Source: JAWSVE01 sp033852115 (lineage in GTDB: Bacteria; Pseudomonadota; Gammaproteobacteria; Pseudomonadales; Cellvibrionaceae). From it: DNA of 64,000 nt. The DNA lies in NCBI GenBank assembly GCA_033852115.1, contig JAWSVE010000003.1, positions 62,001-126,000 of the forward strand, in the 5' to 3' direction. Below the pieces are notes generated by a model that worked only from the letters and a program-made list of their open reading frames with translations, did not search any database and was not told the DNA's origin. The translations under genes and the position numbers were made by a program. Below are positions 54,828 to 63,292 of this stretch, piece after piece; within the stretch, counting starts at the first letter, position 1; the number at the start of each line of letters is the position of its first letter.

Positions 54828-56591
54828 ATGATTTGCCTTGAGTCTTTCGTAGAAGAAAAATACCCAGGTTTTATCCAACGACGCCCACTCTTGGGAAAAA
54901 CACTGGTACATATACTGAAGTTATTGTGTCACGAAAGCGAATTTAAACAGTTCTCTAGTGACTATCCTCATTTACAAGGGATCGATTTTGTCGAACAAGC
55001 CCTTAATTATTTTGACTTTTCCTTCCGTATTAAAAATTCTCATCGCGAAAGAATACCCAGCCAAGGTAGAGTCGTCATTATTGCTAACCACCCCATCGGC
55101 AGTCTAGACGGTTTGGCGGTGCTTAAACTTGTGTCTGAAATTCGACCCGATGTAAAAGTCGTTGCCAACGAAATACTTTCTGCCATTGAGCCTTTGGATT
55201 CGCTTTTGCTTCCCGTAGACAATATGGCTGGACGCTCAGGCAAAGAACAGCTTAGAAGCATCAAACAACACCTCGAGAACGAAGGCGCTCTCATCATATT
55301 TCCCGCCGGCGAGGTATCTCGCATGAGCGCAAAGGGGATTCGAGATGGGCACTGGAACCCGGGATTTTACCGGTTCGCAAAACAAAGCAATTCCCCTATT
55401 CTTCCATTATTGATTGATGGCAGAAATTCGTGGTTTTTTTACACGCTTTCACTACTGGCAAAACCAATCAGCACATTGTGGCTGATAAGAGAAATGTTTA
55501 AACAAGCTAATCATAATATTGACATATACGCCGGGAAAGTAATCGAGCCTGAAAGCTACAAAGACTTAGGTCTTCCTCCGGCCTCAATCGCCAAGCTATT
55601 CAAAAAGCATGTCTACAGACTCGCCAAAAAACACACAAAATCGCTTTCTTTCGCGGCAGAGTACGAACCACTCGCCCACCCTGAAAATCGTTGGAATTTA
55701 CAAAAAGAGATTACGCAGTGTGAAAAACTTGGCGTAACTAATGACGGAAAAATCATTTACCTCTATCGCTATGTACCTAATTCGTCGGTTATGCGTGAAC
55801 TCGGTAGACTACGTGAACTTACGTTTAGACGTGTCAAAGAGGGAACAGGAAAACGTCGCGACATTGACCCATACGATAGCTATTACGACCACGTTATACT
55901 GTGGGATTGCAACGAGCTAGAAATCGCCGGAGCCTATAGGATGGTGCGCAGCCGAGAAGCTATGCTCAACGGAACACAAACTCCTAGGTTGTACACACAG
56001 ACACTCTTCGACTTTAATCAAAGCTTCAACCAGTATATAGAAAACGGTCTTGAGCTGGGTCGAAGCTTTGTTCAACCTCGCTATTGGGGAAAAAGGAGTG
56101 TCGATTACCTTTGGCAAGGTATCGGAGCCTATCTGAACAAATATGCTGAGATTCGCTACTTGTTTGGCCCTGTTAGCATTAGCCAAGATTACTCGGCAGC
56201 AGCTCAACAAGCTATTGTCAGGTTCTACAGCCTTTACTTTGGTGCTACGAGCGCTAGTGGCACGGTGACGCCGAAAACACCGTATGTATTAGCTGAAAAG
56301 CAATTAGACAGTCCTCTATTTTTACAAGGCAATAATTATCGGATAGATTTCTGTCATCTAAAACAATACTTAAAAGAGCTTGGCGTGACCGTACCGACAC
56401 TATACAAGCAATACAGCGAGCTATGTGAAGTAGGCGGTGCGCAATTTATCGACTTCAACATCGACCCGGATTTCGCAGACTGTATTGATGGGTTTTTACT
56501 TGTCGAGCTAAAACGCATCAAGCAAGAAAAGCGCCTACGCTATATCGAAGCGCACAACCCTTTTGAGCAATCGAAAAATAGCGCCGCGTAG
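54828..56591 (+). CDS. OlsF-like double acyltransferase (lysophospholipid acyltransferase + GNAT)
   Basis: 587 residues with two acyltransferase halves. The N-terminal half has the PlsC-type NHPIGSLD motif (His-x4-Asp, near 85-92), FPAGEVSRMS near 157 and PLLIDGRNSWFF. The C-terminal half is GNAT-like: LRELTFRRVKEGTGKRRDIDPYD near 330, AGAYRMVRSREA near 367 and LELGRSFVQPRYWGKRS near 408. This domain order is that of OlsF, which makes ornithine lipids by N-acylating ornithine (C-terminal) then O-acylating it (N-terminal). Function by analogy only. A GAGGAC site precedes the ATG. It follows the LpxH-like gene in an apparent operon. Confidence 0.78.
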   Translation: MICLESFVEEKYPGFIQRRPLLGKTLVHILKLLCHESEFKQFSSDYPHLQGIDFVEQALNYFDFSFRIKNSHRERIPSQGRVVIIANHPIGSLDGLAVLKLVSEIRPDVKVVANEILSAIEPLDSLLLPVDNMAGRSGKEQLRSIKQHLENEGALIIFPAGEVSRMSAKGIRDGHWNPGFYRFAKQSNSPILPLLIDGRNSWFFYTLSLLAKPISTLWLIREMFKQANHNIDIYAGKVIEPESYKDLGLPPASIAKLFKKHVYRLAKKHTKSLSFAAEYEPLAHPENRWNLQKEITQCEKLGVTNDGKIIYLYRYVPNSSVMRELGRLRELTFRRVKEGTGKRRDIDPYDSYYDHVILWDCNELEIAGAYRMVRSREAMLNGTQTPRLYTQTLFDFNQSFNQYIENGLELGRSFVQPRYWGKRSVDYLWQGIGAYLNKYAEIRYLFGPVSISQDYSAAAQQAIVRFYSLYFGATSASGTVTPKTPYVLAEKQLDSPLFLQGNNYRIDFCHLKQYLKELGVTVPTLYKQYSELCEVGGAQFIDFNIDPDFADCIDGFLLVELKRIKQEKRLRYIEAHNPFEQSKNSAA

Positions 56592-56604
56592 ACGTTCTCG
56601 GAAT

Positions 56605-57822
56605 CTAACCCACTATGCCTTTTGTTTTTAGGTCTGCCAACTGTTCACCCGACAATGATAATAGCTCACCAAGCACTTCGTCATTGTGACTACCTATTTC
56701 ACCGCCAGGCCATTCTGTAGCGCCAGGTGTTTCAGATAACTTTGGCATAATTGCTGGTACAGACAAGGGTTTACCATTAATTTCAACTTGCTCAAACAAG
56801 CCTCTTTCTTGGAAATGTTTGTCTGACATCATATCAGCCACATTATAGATCGGCCCAACCGGCACCCTGTTACTCTCTAGCAAGGATATGGCTTCATCAG
56901 CATTAACACTACTGCACCAGTGAGCCAATGCTTCATCAATTTCCGGTTCGTGCTTAACCCGGCCTGCGTTATTTTCTAGACGGGGGTCATTGGCCATATC
57001 ATCTCGACCGGCTGTTTCCATTAAACGTTTAAAAATCGAGTCGCCATTACCACCGATGACGATGTACTTTCCGTCCCTACATTTATACGTATTAGTAGGC
57101 ACAATACCGGTAACTGTAGTGCCTGAGGGTTGCCGCACTACGCCAGCGCCACTATATTCAGGAATCACTGCTTCCAATAAATTAAACATTGATTCGTAAA
57201 GGGCTACATCAACCACCTGTCCACTATTAGCGTTACCAGCTTTTTGCGCGAACAGCGCCATCACTACACCCAAAGCGGCGTGAATTCCTGCAATAGTATC
57301 ACCGATACTTAAATTAGACCTGACCGGCGCCTCGTCTGGGAAACCGGTGACATACCTAAAGCCACTGATTGCCTCGCACACTGACGCAAAACCGGGTTTT
57401 GTGCTGTAGGGGCCTGTTTGACCATAGCCAGATATTCGAGCGTATATGAGTTTGTCGTTTATTAACTTAGCGTCATCCGGGCCGAGCCCCCATTTTTCCA
57501 TAACACCTGGACGAAAATTTTCTATAACAACATCACTAGTTTTCATTAACTCTTTAACGAGTTCACGGCCTTCATCTTTTCGTAAATCAATTGAAACTGA
57601 CTTTTTATTTCGCGCTAAACTTCGCCACCACAATGACGTCCCCTCTTCTAAGATACGCCAGTTACGAATTGGATCACCTGTAACTGGTGGCTCTATTTTT
57701 ATCACTTCGGCACCAAAATAGCCCAAAATGCACCCCGCAAAAGGGCCCGCTAGTAACTGGCCTACTTCTAGCACTCTAATACCGTTTAATGGTTTTGCGT
57801 TTGACATAGTGTTGCTCTTCAA
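56605..57822 (-). CDS. CaiB/BaiF family III CoA-transferase
   Basis: 405 residues. The family signature ALNGIRVLEVGQLLAGPFAG opens the protein, followed by GAEVIKIEPP, NKKSVSIDLRKDEGR, ENFRPGVMEKWGLG and the catalytic Asp in SIGDTIAGIHAALGV near 165-180. It transfers CoA between acyl groups without covalent pyrophosphate intermediates. The substrate is unknown. It starts 1 base after the quinone-oxidoreductase stop and is probably translated from the same transcript. Confidence 0.92.
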   Translation of the reverse strand: MKSNTMSNAKPLNGIRVLEVGQLLAGPFAGCILGYFGAEVIKIEPPVTGDPIRNWRILEEGTSLWWRSLARNKKSVSIDLRKDEGRELVKELMKTSDVVIENFRPGVMEKWGLGPDDAKLINDKLIYARISGYGQTGPYSTKPGFASVCEAISGFRYVTGFPDEAPVRSNLSIGDTIAGIHAALGVVMALFAQKAGNANSGQVVDVALYESMFNLLEAVIPEYSGAGVVRQPSGTTVTGIVPTNTYKCRDGKYIVIGGNGDSIFKRLMETAGRDDMANDPRLENNAGRVKHEPEIDEALAHWCSSVNADEAISLLESNRVPVGPIYNVADMMSDKHFQERGLFEQVEINGKPLSVPAIMPKLSETPGATEWPGGEIGSHNDEVLGELLSLSGEQLADLKTKGIVG

Positions 57823-57823
57823 T

Positions 57824-58804
57824 CTAGTCGAGTGTTAATACAATCTTGCCCATGTGTTGGCTTGTTTCCATGAGCTGATGAGCAGCTACCACCTCAGAAA
57901 ATGGAAACGACTGATATATAATGGGCTTAATCTTACCTTCTTCGAGCAAAGGCCAAACCCTTTGTAATAATTCACTAGCAATCTGAGCCTTATACTCAGC
58001 GCTTCTTGGTCTCAACGTACTTCCAGTTAGCGTTAATCGTTTCATCATGACGGGGGCAAAATTGACTTCCGCTTTTGCGCCGCCGAGAAATGCAATGTTT
58101 ATGACATGCCCATCCATTGCAGCAATCTGAATATTTTTTGCTATATAGTCTCCACCGACCATATCAAGAATAACGTCTACACCGTAATCTCTAGTCGTCT
58201 CCAAAACCGTTGCTACGAAGTCCTGTTCTTTATAATTAACTGCGAGATCGGCACCGATCGATTCACAAAACCTACATTTTTCGATTGAACCCGCGGTGGT
58301 AAAGACCTGGGCACCCAAAGATTTTGCTAACTGAATGGCAGTGCTCCCGATACCACTTGAACCGCCATGTACCAAAAAGTATTGACCAGGCTTTAATACA
58401 TCACCATGAAACACATTACTCCACACCGTAAAAAATGTTTCCGGAATGGCAGCGGCTTCTTCAAATGTTAGCCCTTGAGGAATAGGTAAACACTGTCCAA
58501 TCGGTGCTTTAACAAACTCTGCATAAGCCCCGCCGTTGGTTAAAGCACACACAGGGGTATTTAACCATTCATCGTCTACCCCCTCGCCAAGCGCCACTAC
58601 GACGCCAGAGGCCTCTAGCCCAAGGACCGGCGAAGCGTCAGTAGGCGGCGGGTACAAGCCCATACGCTGAGCAACATCAGGACGGTTCACCCCTGCCGCC
58701 CTCACTTCGATAAGCACCTCACCTGGCAATAACTCTGGCTTATCACCTTCTGCGATGCGCATTACCGAAGCATCACCGTGTCCATCGAGGTTTATATATC
58801 GCAT
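57824..58804 (-). CDS. NAD(P)H-quinone oxidoreductase (zinc-independent MDR family)
   Basis: 326 residues of the PIG3/Qor branch of the medium-chain dehydrogenase superfamily. RAAGVNRPDVAQRMGLYPPP near 35-55 and the NADPH-binding HGGSSGIGSTAIQLAKSLGA near 145-165 are typical; catalytic-zinc cysteines and histidines are lacking. It reduces quinones or enones. It sits between pdxH and a CoA-transferase on the same strand, with 22- and 1-base gaps, suggesting an operon of unknown metabolic theme. Confidence 0.9.
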   Translation of the reverse strand: MRYINLDGHGDASVMRIAEGDKPELLPGEVLIEVRAAGVNRPDVAQRMGLYPPPTDASPVLGLEASGVVVALGEGVDDEWLNTPVCALTNGGAYAEFVKAPIGQCLPIPQGLTFEEAAAIPETFFTVWSNVFHGDVLKPGQYFLVHGGSSGIGSTAIQLAKSLGAQVFTTAGSIEKCRFCESIGADLAVNYKEQDFVATVLETTRDYGVDVILDMVGGDYIAKNIQIAAMDGHVINIAFLGGAKAEVNFAPVMMKRLTLTGSTLRPRSAEYKAQIASELLQRVWPLLEEGKIKPIIYQSFPFSEVVAAHQLMETSQHMGKIVLTLD

Positions 58805-58826
58805 AAATTCACTCTTATATTAGTTA

Positions 58827-59465
58827 TTACGGAGACAAGCGAGAGATATCCCACTGATCAATACCCCTGACAAACTGAAAACGATCATGCAAGCGATTGA
58901 CTCTGCCTTGCCAAAATTCAATTTCTTTTGGTACCACACGAAATCCGCCCCAAAAATCCGGTAATGGTATTTCTTTGTTCTCGAGTTTATGTTTCATGCT
59001 ATCAAACTGCTTCATCAAAAATTGACGCGAGTTTATACGGCTACTTTGTGCCGACACACTGGCTGCAATTTGACTATCTCTAGGCCTCGATAAAAAGTAC
59101 TTAAGACTTTGAGCTGTACTCACTTTGGTCGCTGTGCCGCGAATAGTTACTTGGCGGTCTACGCTATGCCAAGGAAAGTGCAAACTAACTTTTGGGTTGT
59201 TAGCCAGCTCTTTTGATTTTCGGCTTTCATAGTTTGTATAGAAAACGAAGCCCTCGCTGTCGAACTGTTTGAGTAACACCATACGCTGAGAAGGCTGCCC
59301 GAGGTCATCTACTGTTGCAACAGTCATTGCAGTTGGATCACTAAGCCCTGCCGCAATGGCCTGCTCCATCCAGAGACCAAACAACTCGAGTGGGTCATTA
59401 GGTAAGTCTTCACGGTTAAGCCCCGCGCTTTGATAATCGCGGCGAATTTGATCAATTGTTGGCAT
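58827..59465 (-). CDS. pdxH: Pyridoxine/pyridoxamine 5'-phosphate oxidase PdxH
   Basis: 212 residues, standard PdxH length. Oxidises pyridoxamine or pyridoxine 5'-phosphate to PLP with FMN and O2. RRDYQSAGLNREDLPNDP opens the protein, VLLKQFDSEGFVFYTNYESRKSKEL supplies the FMN-binding core, and WGGFRVVPKEIEFWQGRVNRLHDR near the C-terminus is the substrate-binding signature. A terminator for the upstream lipoprotein gene separates its promoter. Confidence 0.97.
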   Translation of the reverse strand: MPTIDQIRRDYQSAGLNREDLPNDPLELFGLWMEQAIAAGLSDPTAMTVATVDDLGQPSQRMVLLKQFDSEGFVFYTNYESRKSKELANNPKVSLHFPWHSVDRQVTIRGTATKVSTAQSLKYFLSRPRDSQIAASVSAQSSRINSRQFLMKQFDSMKHKLENKEIPLPDFWGGFRVVPKEIEFWQGRVNRLHDRFQFVRGIDQWDISRLSP

Positions 59466-59527
59466 TTTGTACCTTGCTGAAGAAAGTGATTGAGTGAAAA
59501 GGCGACAAAAAATAGCACCGTAGAAAC

Positions 59528-59559
59528 AAAAAAGCGACAGTCAATGCTGTCGCTTTTTT
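59528..59559. terminator. Bidirectional intrinsic terminator
   Basis: A6, 7-bp stem GCGACAG/CTGTCGC with TCAATG loop, T6. It lies about 20 bases after the stop of the leftward lipoprotein gene and upstream of pdxH. Confidence 0.9.
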
Positions 59560-59578
59560 AAGGTACTTGCGGTTTCGG

Positions 59579-59923
59579 CTACAACCGGCGGACAAGGACG
59601 TTTCTTTGCCCAGTGTTCTTCTCAGTCTGAATCAGTTCATCACCCTCAATTTCAACGGTGAACTCCATCGGGCCTTGGCCTGGTACATCAAAACTAATCT
59701 CATTACCCTCTAGCGTGTATGGCATGGTCATTCCCATACCCACAACTTCAAACTCGGTCTCAGAGAACTTCAGTGTGACGGGGAACCCGCTCACTTCGCC
59801 TTCCCACTCACCTGTCATCATATTTTCTTGTAAGCTTGGTTCCATGAGTGAACAAGCGGTGAACGATAGCGCGATAACACTAGCGAATGCTAGTTTGATG
59901 AACTTTTGAGTCAAAATTCTCAT
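59579..59923 (-). CDS. Small lipoprotein, lipocalin-like
   Basis: 114 residues. A signal sequence ends in a lipobox (FTAC, Cys about 24), so it is a lipoprotein. The remaining 90 residues alternate in a beta-rich pattern (TGEWEGEVSGFPVTLKF, MTMPYTLEGNEISFDV), resembling small lipocalin-like or copper-resistance (NlpE-like) barrels without a clear family. The gene is monocistronic, with its own terminator. Function not recognised. Confidence 0.7.
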   Translation of the reverse strand: MRILTQKFIKLAFASVIALSFTACSLMEPSLQENMMTGEWEGEVSGFPVTLKFSETEFEVVGMGMTMPYTLEGNEISFDVPGQGPMEFTVEIEGDELIQTEKNTGQRNVLVRRL

Positions 59924-60126
59924 GACAGATCTCCGTGTAAGTGGTCTGGGCCGATTGCCCGAATATTTAATTATGTTACCGCTTTATAATAGCGGTTTGC
60001 GTGCTTGGGCAATCTCCGTCTACCTAAAATTGTAAGGTACACCCAGGAAAAGCCTCGGAGCTTATTAGTAAACCCTATCGAGGCTCTATGCAAGTTCATT
60101 TACGCTATTTATCGGTTTGCAGGAGG

Positions 60127-60696
60127 TTACTGGCGAATACCTTCTATGTGTAGAGATAAACTCACTTCTTGAGACGCCGGGCCTAAATTGGTCGGAATGC
60201 CAAAATCCGTCAGTTTGAGTGACGTTGAACCCGAGAATCCAGCTCTATAGCCACCCCAGGGGTCCTTTCCTTCACCCACCTTAACCACATCAATCACGAT
60301 ATCTTTGGTTACGCCCCGCAGGGTCAATGTGCCAGCAAGCTCCCCTTCCGTATCACTGGTCGCAGTGTAGCGAGTACTCTTAAACGTCGCTTCTGGATAC
60401 TCTGTAACATAGAGAAAATCTTTTCCTTTAAGGTGCTTATCGCGCTCTGCGTGGTTACTGTTGAGGCTCGTTGTATCAATAGTTACAGATATTGAAGCAT
60501 TCTCAGGGGATGCCGCATCATAGCTAAAACTGCCGTCAAACTTATCGAACCGGCCAACGAGAATACTGTAGCCTAGGTGAGGAATCTCAAAATTGATGGA
60601 CGCGTGAGCACCTTTCGTATCAATGGCATAATCCGCGGCGATTACTTGGGAAACGGATAAAAAACTGGCGATTATTACTGCAAAAAACGACTTCAT
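60127..60696 (-). CDS. YceI family periplasmic protein
   Basis: 189 residues. A signal peptide (about 1-20) precedes a YceI lipocalin fold: YAIDTKGAHASINFEIPHLGYS, GRFDKFDGSFSYD, the NSNHAERDKHLKGKDF loop and DPWGGYRAGFSGS. YceI proteins bind polyisoprenoids such as ubiquinone. It follows a cytochrome b561 gene on the same strand, the same pairing as yceJ-yceI, suggesting a shared role with membrane quinones. Confidence 0.92.
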   Translation of the reverse strand: MKSFFAVIIASFLSVSQVIAADYAIDTKGAHASINFEIPHLGYSILVGRFDKFDGSFSYDAASPENASISVTIDTTSLNSNHAERDKHLKGKDFLYVTEYPEATFKSTRYTATSDTEGELAGTLTLRGVTKDIVIDVVKVGEGKDPWGGYRAGFSGSTSLKLTDFGIPTNLGPASQEVSLSLHIEGIRQ

Positions 60697-60794
60697 AAGA
60701 CACTCCTTGATAGATAGAAACGAAACATAGACCTAAACGATATGGGAATGTTGCCTTGAGATAAAGTTCCCCACTATTTCTATTTATGCCCACA

Positions 60795-61355
60795 TTAGTC
60801 GTGTTTTTTTGGTGAAAGCATCCGTACTAACGTTCTATCTTTATCAATGAAATGATGCTTTAACGCAGCCAACATATGGAGCGCAGCTATAGCAATTAAC
60901 CCCCATGCCAAATAAAAATGAGCCACGCCGGCTTTATCTTCCTGATTATCGATTCCAAGCCGAACCGCAGGGAAATCAACCCAGTCAAACAACGACACCG
61001 CAGAACCATCAGCAGAAGAGATTAAGTAGCCTGATACAAATATCAGCAACAAGACTGCATAGAGTAAAAAATGTGCGACACTTGCCAGAATTCGCTCCGC
61101 ATCAGACTTAGAAAGCGACTGAGGTAAAGGGTTAACAGTGCGCCAAACGAGCCTAAATAGAACTATTCCTAAGCCTATCAAACCGATGCTTTTATGCACC
61201 CAGGGTGCCTTGTGATATAAAGGATCATAATAATCGAGGCCAGTCATATACAACCCTAGACTAAAAAGAAAAACAGCGATTATCGCGGTTAGCCAATGCA
61301 AAAGGATTGTCACAAGCCCAAAGCCAGACGCGGTATTTTTTATTCTCATAGCCAT
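60795..61355 (-). CDS. Cytochrome b561 family protein
   Basis: About 186 residues with four membrane helices. Conserved histidines in the helices (LLHWLTA, PWVHKSIGL, ALHMLAALKHH) are the likely heme b ligands. The protein is of the CybB/YceJ type that moves electrons from ubiquinol. A TTG at 61382 would add nine residues; ATG 61355 with GGGG upstream is preferred. It is paired with yceI downstream and divergent from the ABC exporter. Confidence 0.9.
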   Translation of the reverse strand: MAMRIKNTASGFGLVTILLHWLTAIIAVFLFSLGLYMTGLDYYDPLYHKAPWVHKSIGLIGLGIVLFRLVWRTVNPLPQSLSKSDAERILASVAHFLLYAVLLLIFVSGYLISSADGSAVSLFDWVDFPAVRLGIDNQEDKAGVAHFYLAWGLIAIAALHMLAALKHHFIDKDRTLVRMLSPKKHD

Positions 61356-61470
61356 CTGCGTACCCCGGTTAGGTTGATCCAAAGTGACTTACAATTTATA
61401 GACATCACCACTCAGCACCATCGGCAAGAAGCTTACACGGGCCGTCTAGTTAAAGAAAGAGGAGTAACCG

Positions 61471-63249
61471 TTGAAGACGAAACCTAAAAGACTATCAGTT
61501 TTATCCAAACTCATAGTCTTTATTAAGCCCTACCCACTACAAGTATTGGTTGCGAGTATCGCGCTTGTGTTTACCGCAGCAGTTAACCTTTTATTAGTTC
61601 AAGGGGCTAAGTACCTAGTGGACCAAGGTTTCATTCAACAATCTAGTACCGCACTCAACCAGGGAATAGCCATTATCATGGTGCTTATCATAGCTAGTGC
61701 GGTAGGCACATTCTGCCGATTCTACCTAGTCTCCTGGCTCGGTGAACGCGTCACAGCGGACATACGAGAAAAGGTTTTTAATCATTTATTGACATTAGAT
61801 ACACACTACTTCGAAACCAATAAAAGCGGCGAGATCATGAGCCGATTAACCACTGACACAACCTTGCTACAAAACATAATTGGCTCTTCTGCCTCAATGG
61901 CTCTTCGGAGTTTACTCATTGTTGCCGGCGGCATCGTCATGATGTTTGCCACCAATATGAAACTTAGCCTTATTGTACTAATCAGTGTGCCCTTAGTATT
62001 AACACCTATTATGCTTTTTGGTCGCCGGGTTCGAGGGCTTTCACGTAGAAGCCAAGATTCTATTGCAGACTTGGGTAGCCATGCGGGCGAAATCATTCGT
62101 CAAATAAAGACCGTTCAAAGCTATGTCCGAGAGACATTTGAATCTAATAACTTTAAACGCCAAGTCGAGACCGCATTCACAATCGCTCTACGGCGCATTC
62201 TCCAAAGAGCATTATTGATCGCTGTGGTCATGATTTTAGTATTTTGTGCGATTGCGGGCATGTTATGGGTTGGTGGTCACGACGTATTAAATGGCGATAT
62301 GACCGGAGGTGAATTAAGTGCCTTTATCATATACGCCGTTATGGTCGCGATGGGTGTTGGCACTATCTCAGAGGTCATGGGAGAACTACAACGAGCGGCG
62401 GGTGCCACAGAACGATTAGTGGAACTACTGGAAGAGCGAGCAACGATAAAATCCCCTATCACTAGTCCACCAGCCGGAGAAAAAGTAACCCGAGATATAC
62501 AGCAAGCTCCAGTGAATCAAGAGGTTTATGAGCAAACGCCAATAGGCAACCGACCAACGCAACTCGGAAAGGCAACAGTCGCATTTAAATCCGTATATTT
62601 TTCCTACCCATCGCGACCAGACAACTTGGCTCTCGATAATTTTTGTTTCACCCTTGATGACGGCGTCAGTCTTGCCCTTGTAGGGTCTTCAGGCGCAGGA
62701 AAGTCTACCGTTTTTGAACTTATGCAGAGATTTTACGACCCGCAATCGGGTGAGATTTACATTGGTGGACACAACATCAAAAACATATCTCCCCAATTGC
62801 TACGTTCCTGGGTCGGGATAGTTCCTCAGCAACCTGTATTATTTAGCGCCGACGTTGCATACAACATCCGCTACGGTAACACTGAAGCAACCGAGCTTGA
62901 AATACGAAAGGCGGCCGAGGCTGCTAACGCATTAGAATTTATAGAAGAATTACCCAATGGGTTCGCTACAGATTTAGGCGAGCAAGGGGTGAGATTGTCT
63001 GGCGGTCAAAAACAAAGAATTGCGATTGCGCGTGCGATTATCAATAATTCAAGAATCATGCTACTTGATGAAGCTACCAGCGCATTAGACTCTGATAGTG
63101 AACGACAAGTGCAGACCGCATTAAATCGGCTCATGAAAAATAGAACGACCATCGTCATTGCTCATAGGCTTTCGACGGTTAAACACGTTGACCTTATAGG
63201 CGTTGTTGATCGAGGGAGGCTCGTCGACATGGGTACCCCGAAGCGCTAA
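61471..63249 (+). CDS. ABC exporter (permease-ATPase fusion) with 3' frameshift
   Basis: 592 residues as read. Six membrane helices (about 15-320, type IV exporter fold) are joined to an ATP-binding domain with Walker A GSSGAGKST, signature LSGGQKQR, Walker B IMLLDEATSALD and switch His in AHRLST. It resembles MsbA-like or bacterial multidrug ABCB exporters. The start is TTG 61471, set by GAGGAG 6 bases upstream. After GRLVDMGTP the frame ends at 63249 instead of continuing. Shifting -1 at the C4 run near 63236-63239 gives EALIETSAIYQKQYAMQFQT and a stop at 63314, the usual family tail. So about 24 residues are lost, by mutation or a sequencing error. Confidence 0.88.
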   Translation: MKTKPKRLSVLSKLIVFIKPYPLQVLVASIALVFTAAVNLLLVQGAKYLVDQGFIQQSSTALNQGIAIIMVLIIASAVGTFCRFYLVSWLGERVTADIREKVFNHLLTLDTHYFETNKSGEIMSRLTTDTTLLQNIIGSSASMALRSLLIVAGGIVMMFATNMKLSLIVLISVPLVLTPIMLFGRRVRGLSRRSQDSIADLGSHAGEIIRQIKTVQSYVRETFESNNFKRQVETAFTIALRRILQRALLIAVVMILVFCAIAGMLWVGGHDVLNGDMTGGELSAFIIYAVMVAMGVGTISEVMGELQRAAGATERLVELLEERATIKSPITSPPAGEKVTRDIQQAPVNQEVYEQTPIGNRPTQLGKATVAFKSVYFSYPSRPDNLALDNFCFTLDDGVSLALVGSSGAGKSTVFELMQRFYDPQSGEIYIGGHNIKNISPQLLRSWVGIVPQQPVLFSADVAYNIRYGNTEATELEIRKAAEAANALEFIEELPNGFATDLGEQGVRLSGGQKQRIAIARAIINNSRIMLLDEATSALDSDSERQVQTALNRLMKNRTTIVIAHRLSTVKHVDLIGVVDRGRLVDMGTPKR

Positions 63250-63292
63250 TTGAAACATCAGCGATTTATCAGAAGCAATATGCTATGCAGTT

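Noticed and set aside
63230..63249. Programmed -1 frameshift in the ABC exporter
   Set aside because: The local bases (GGTACCCCGAAG) do not form a standard X-XXY-YYZ slippery site and no strong downstream stem was seen; a plain indel or read error is simpler.
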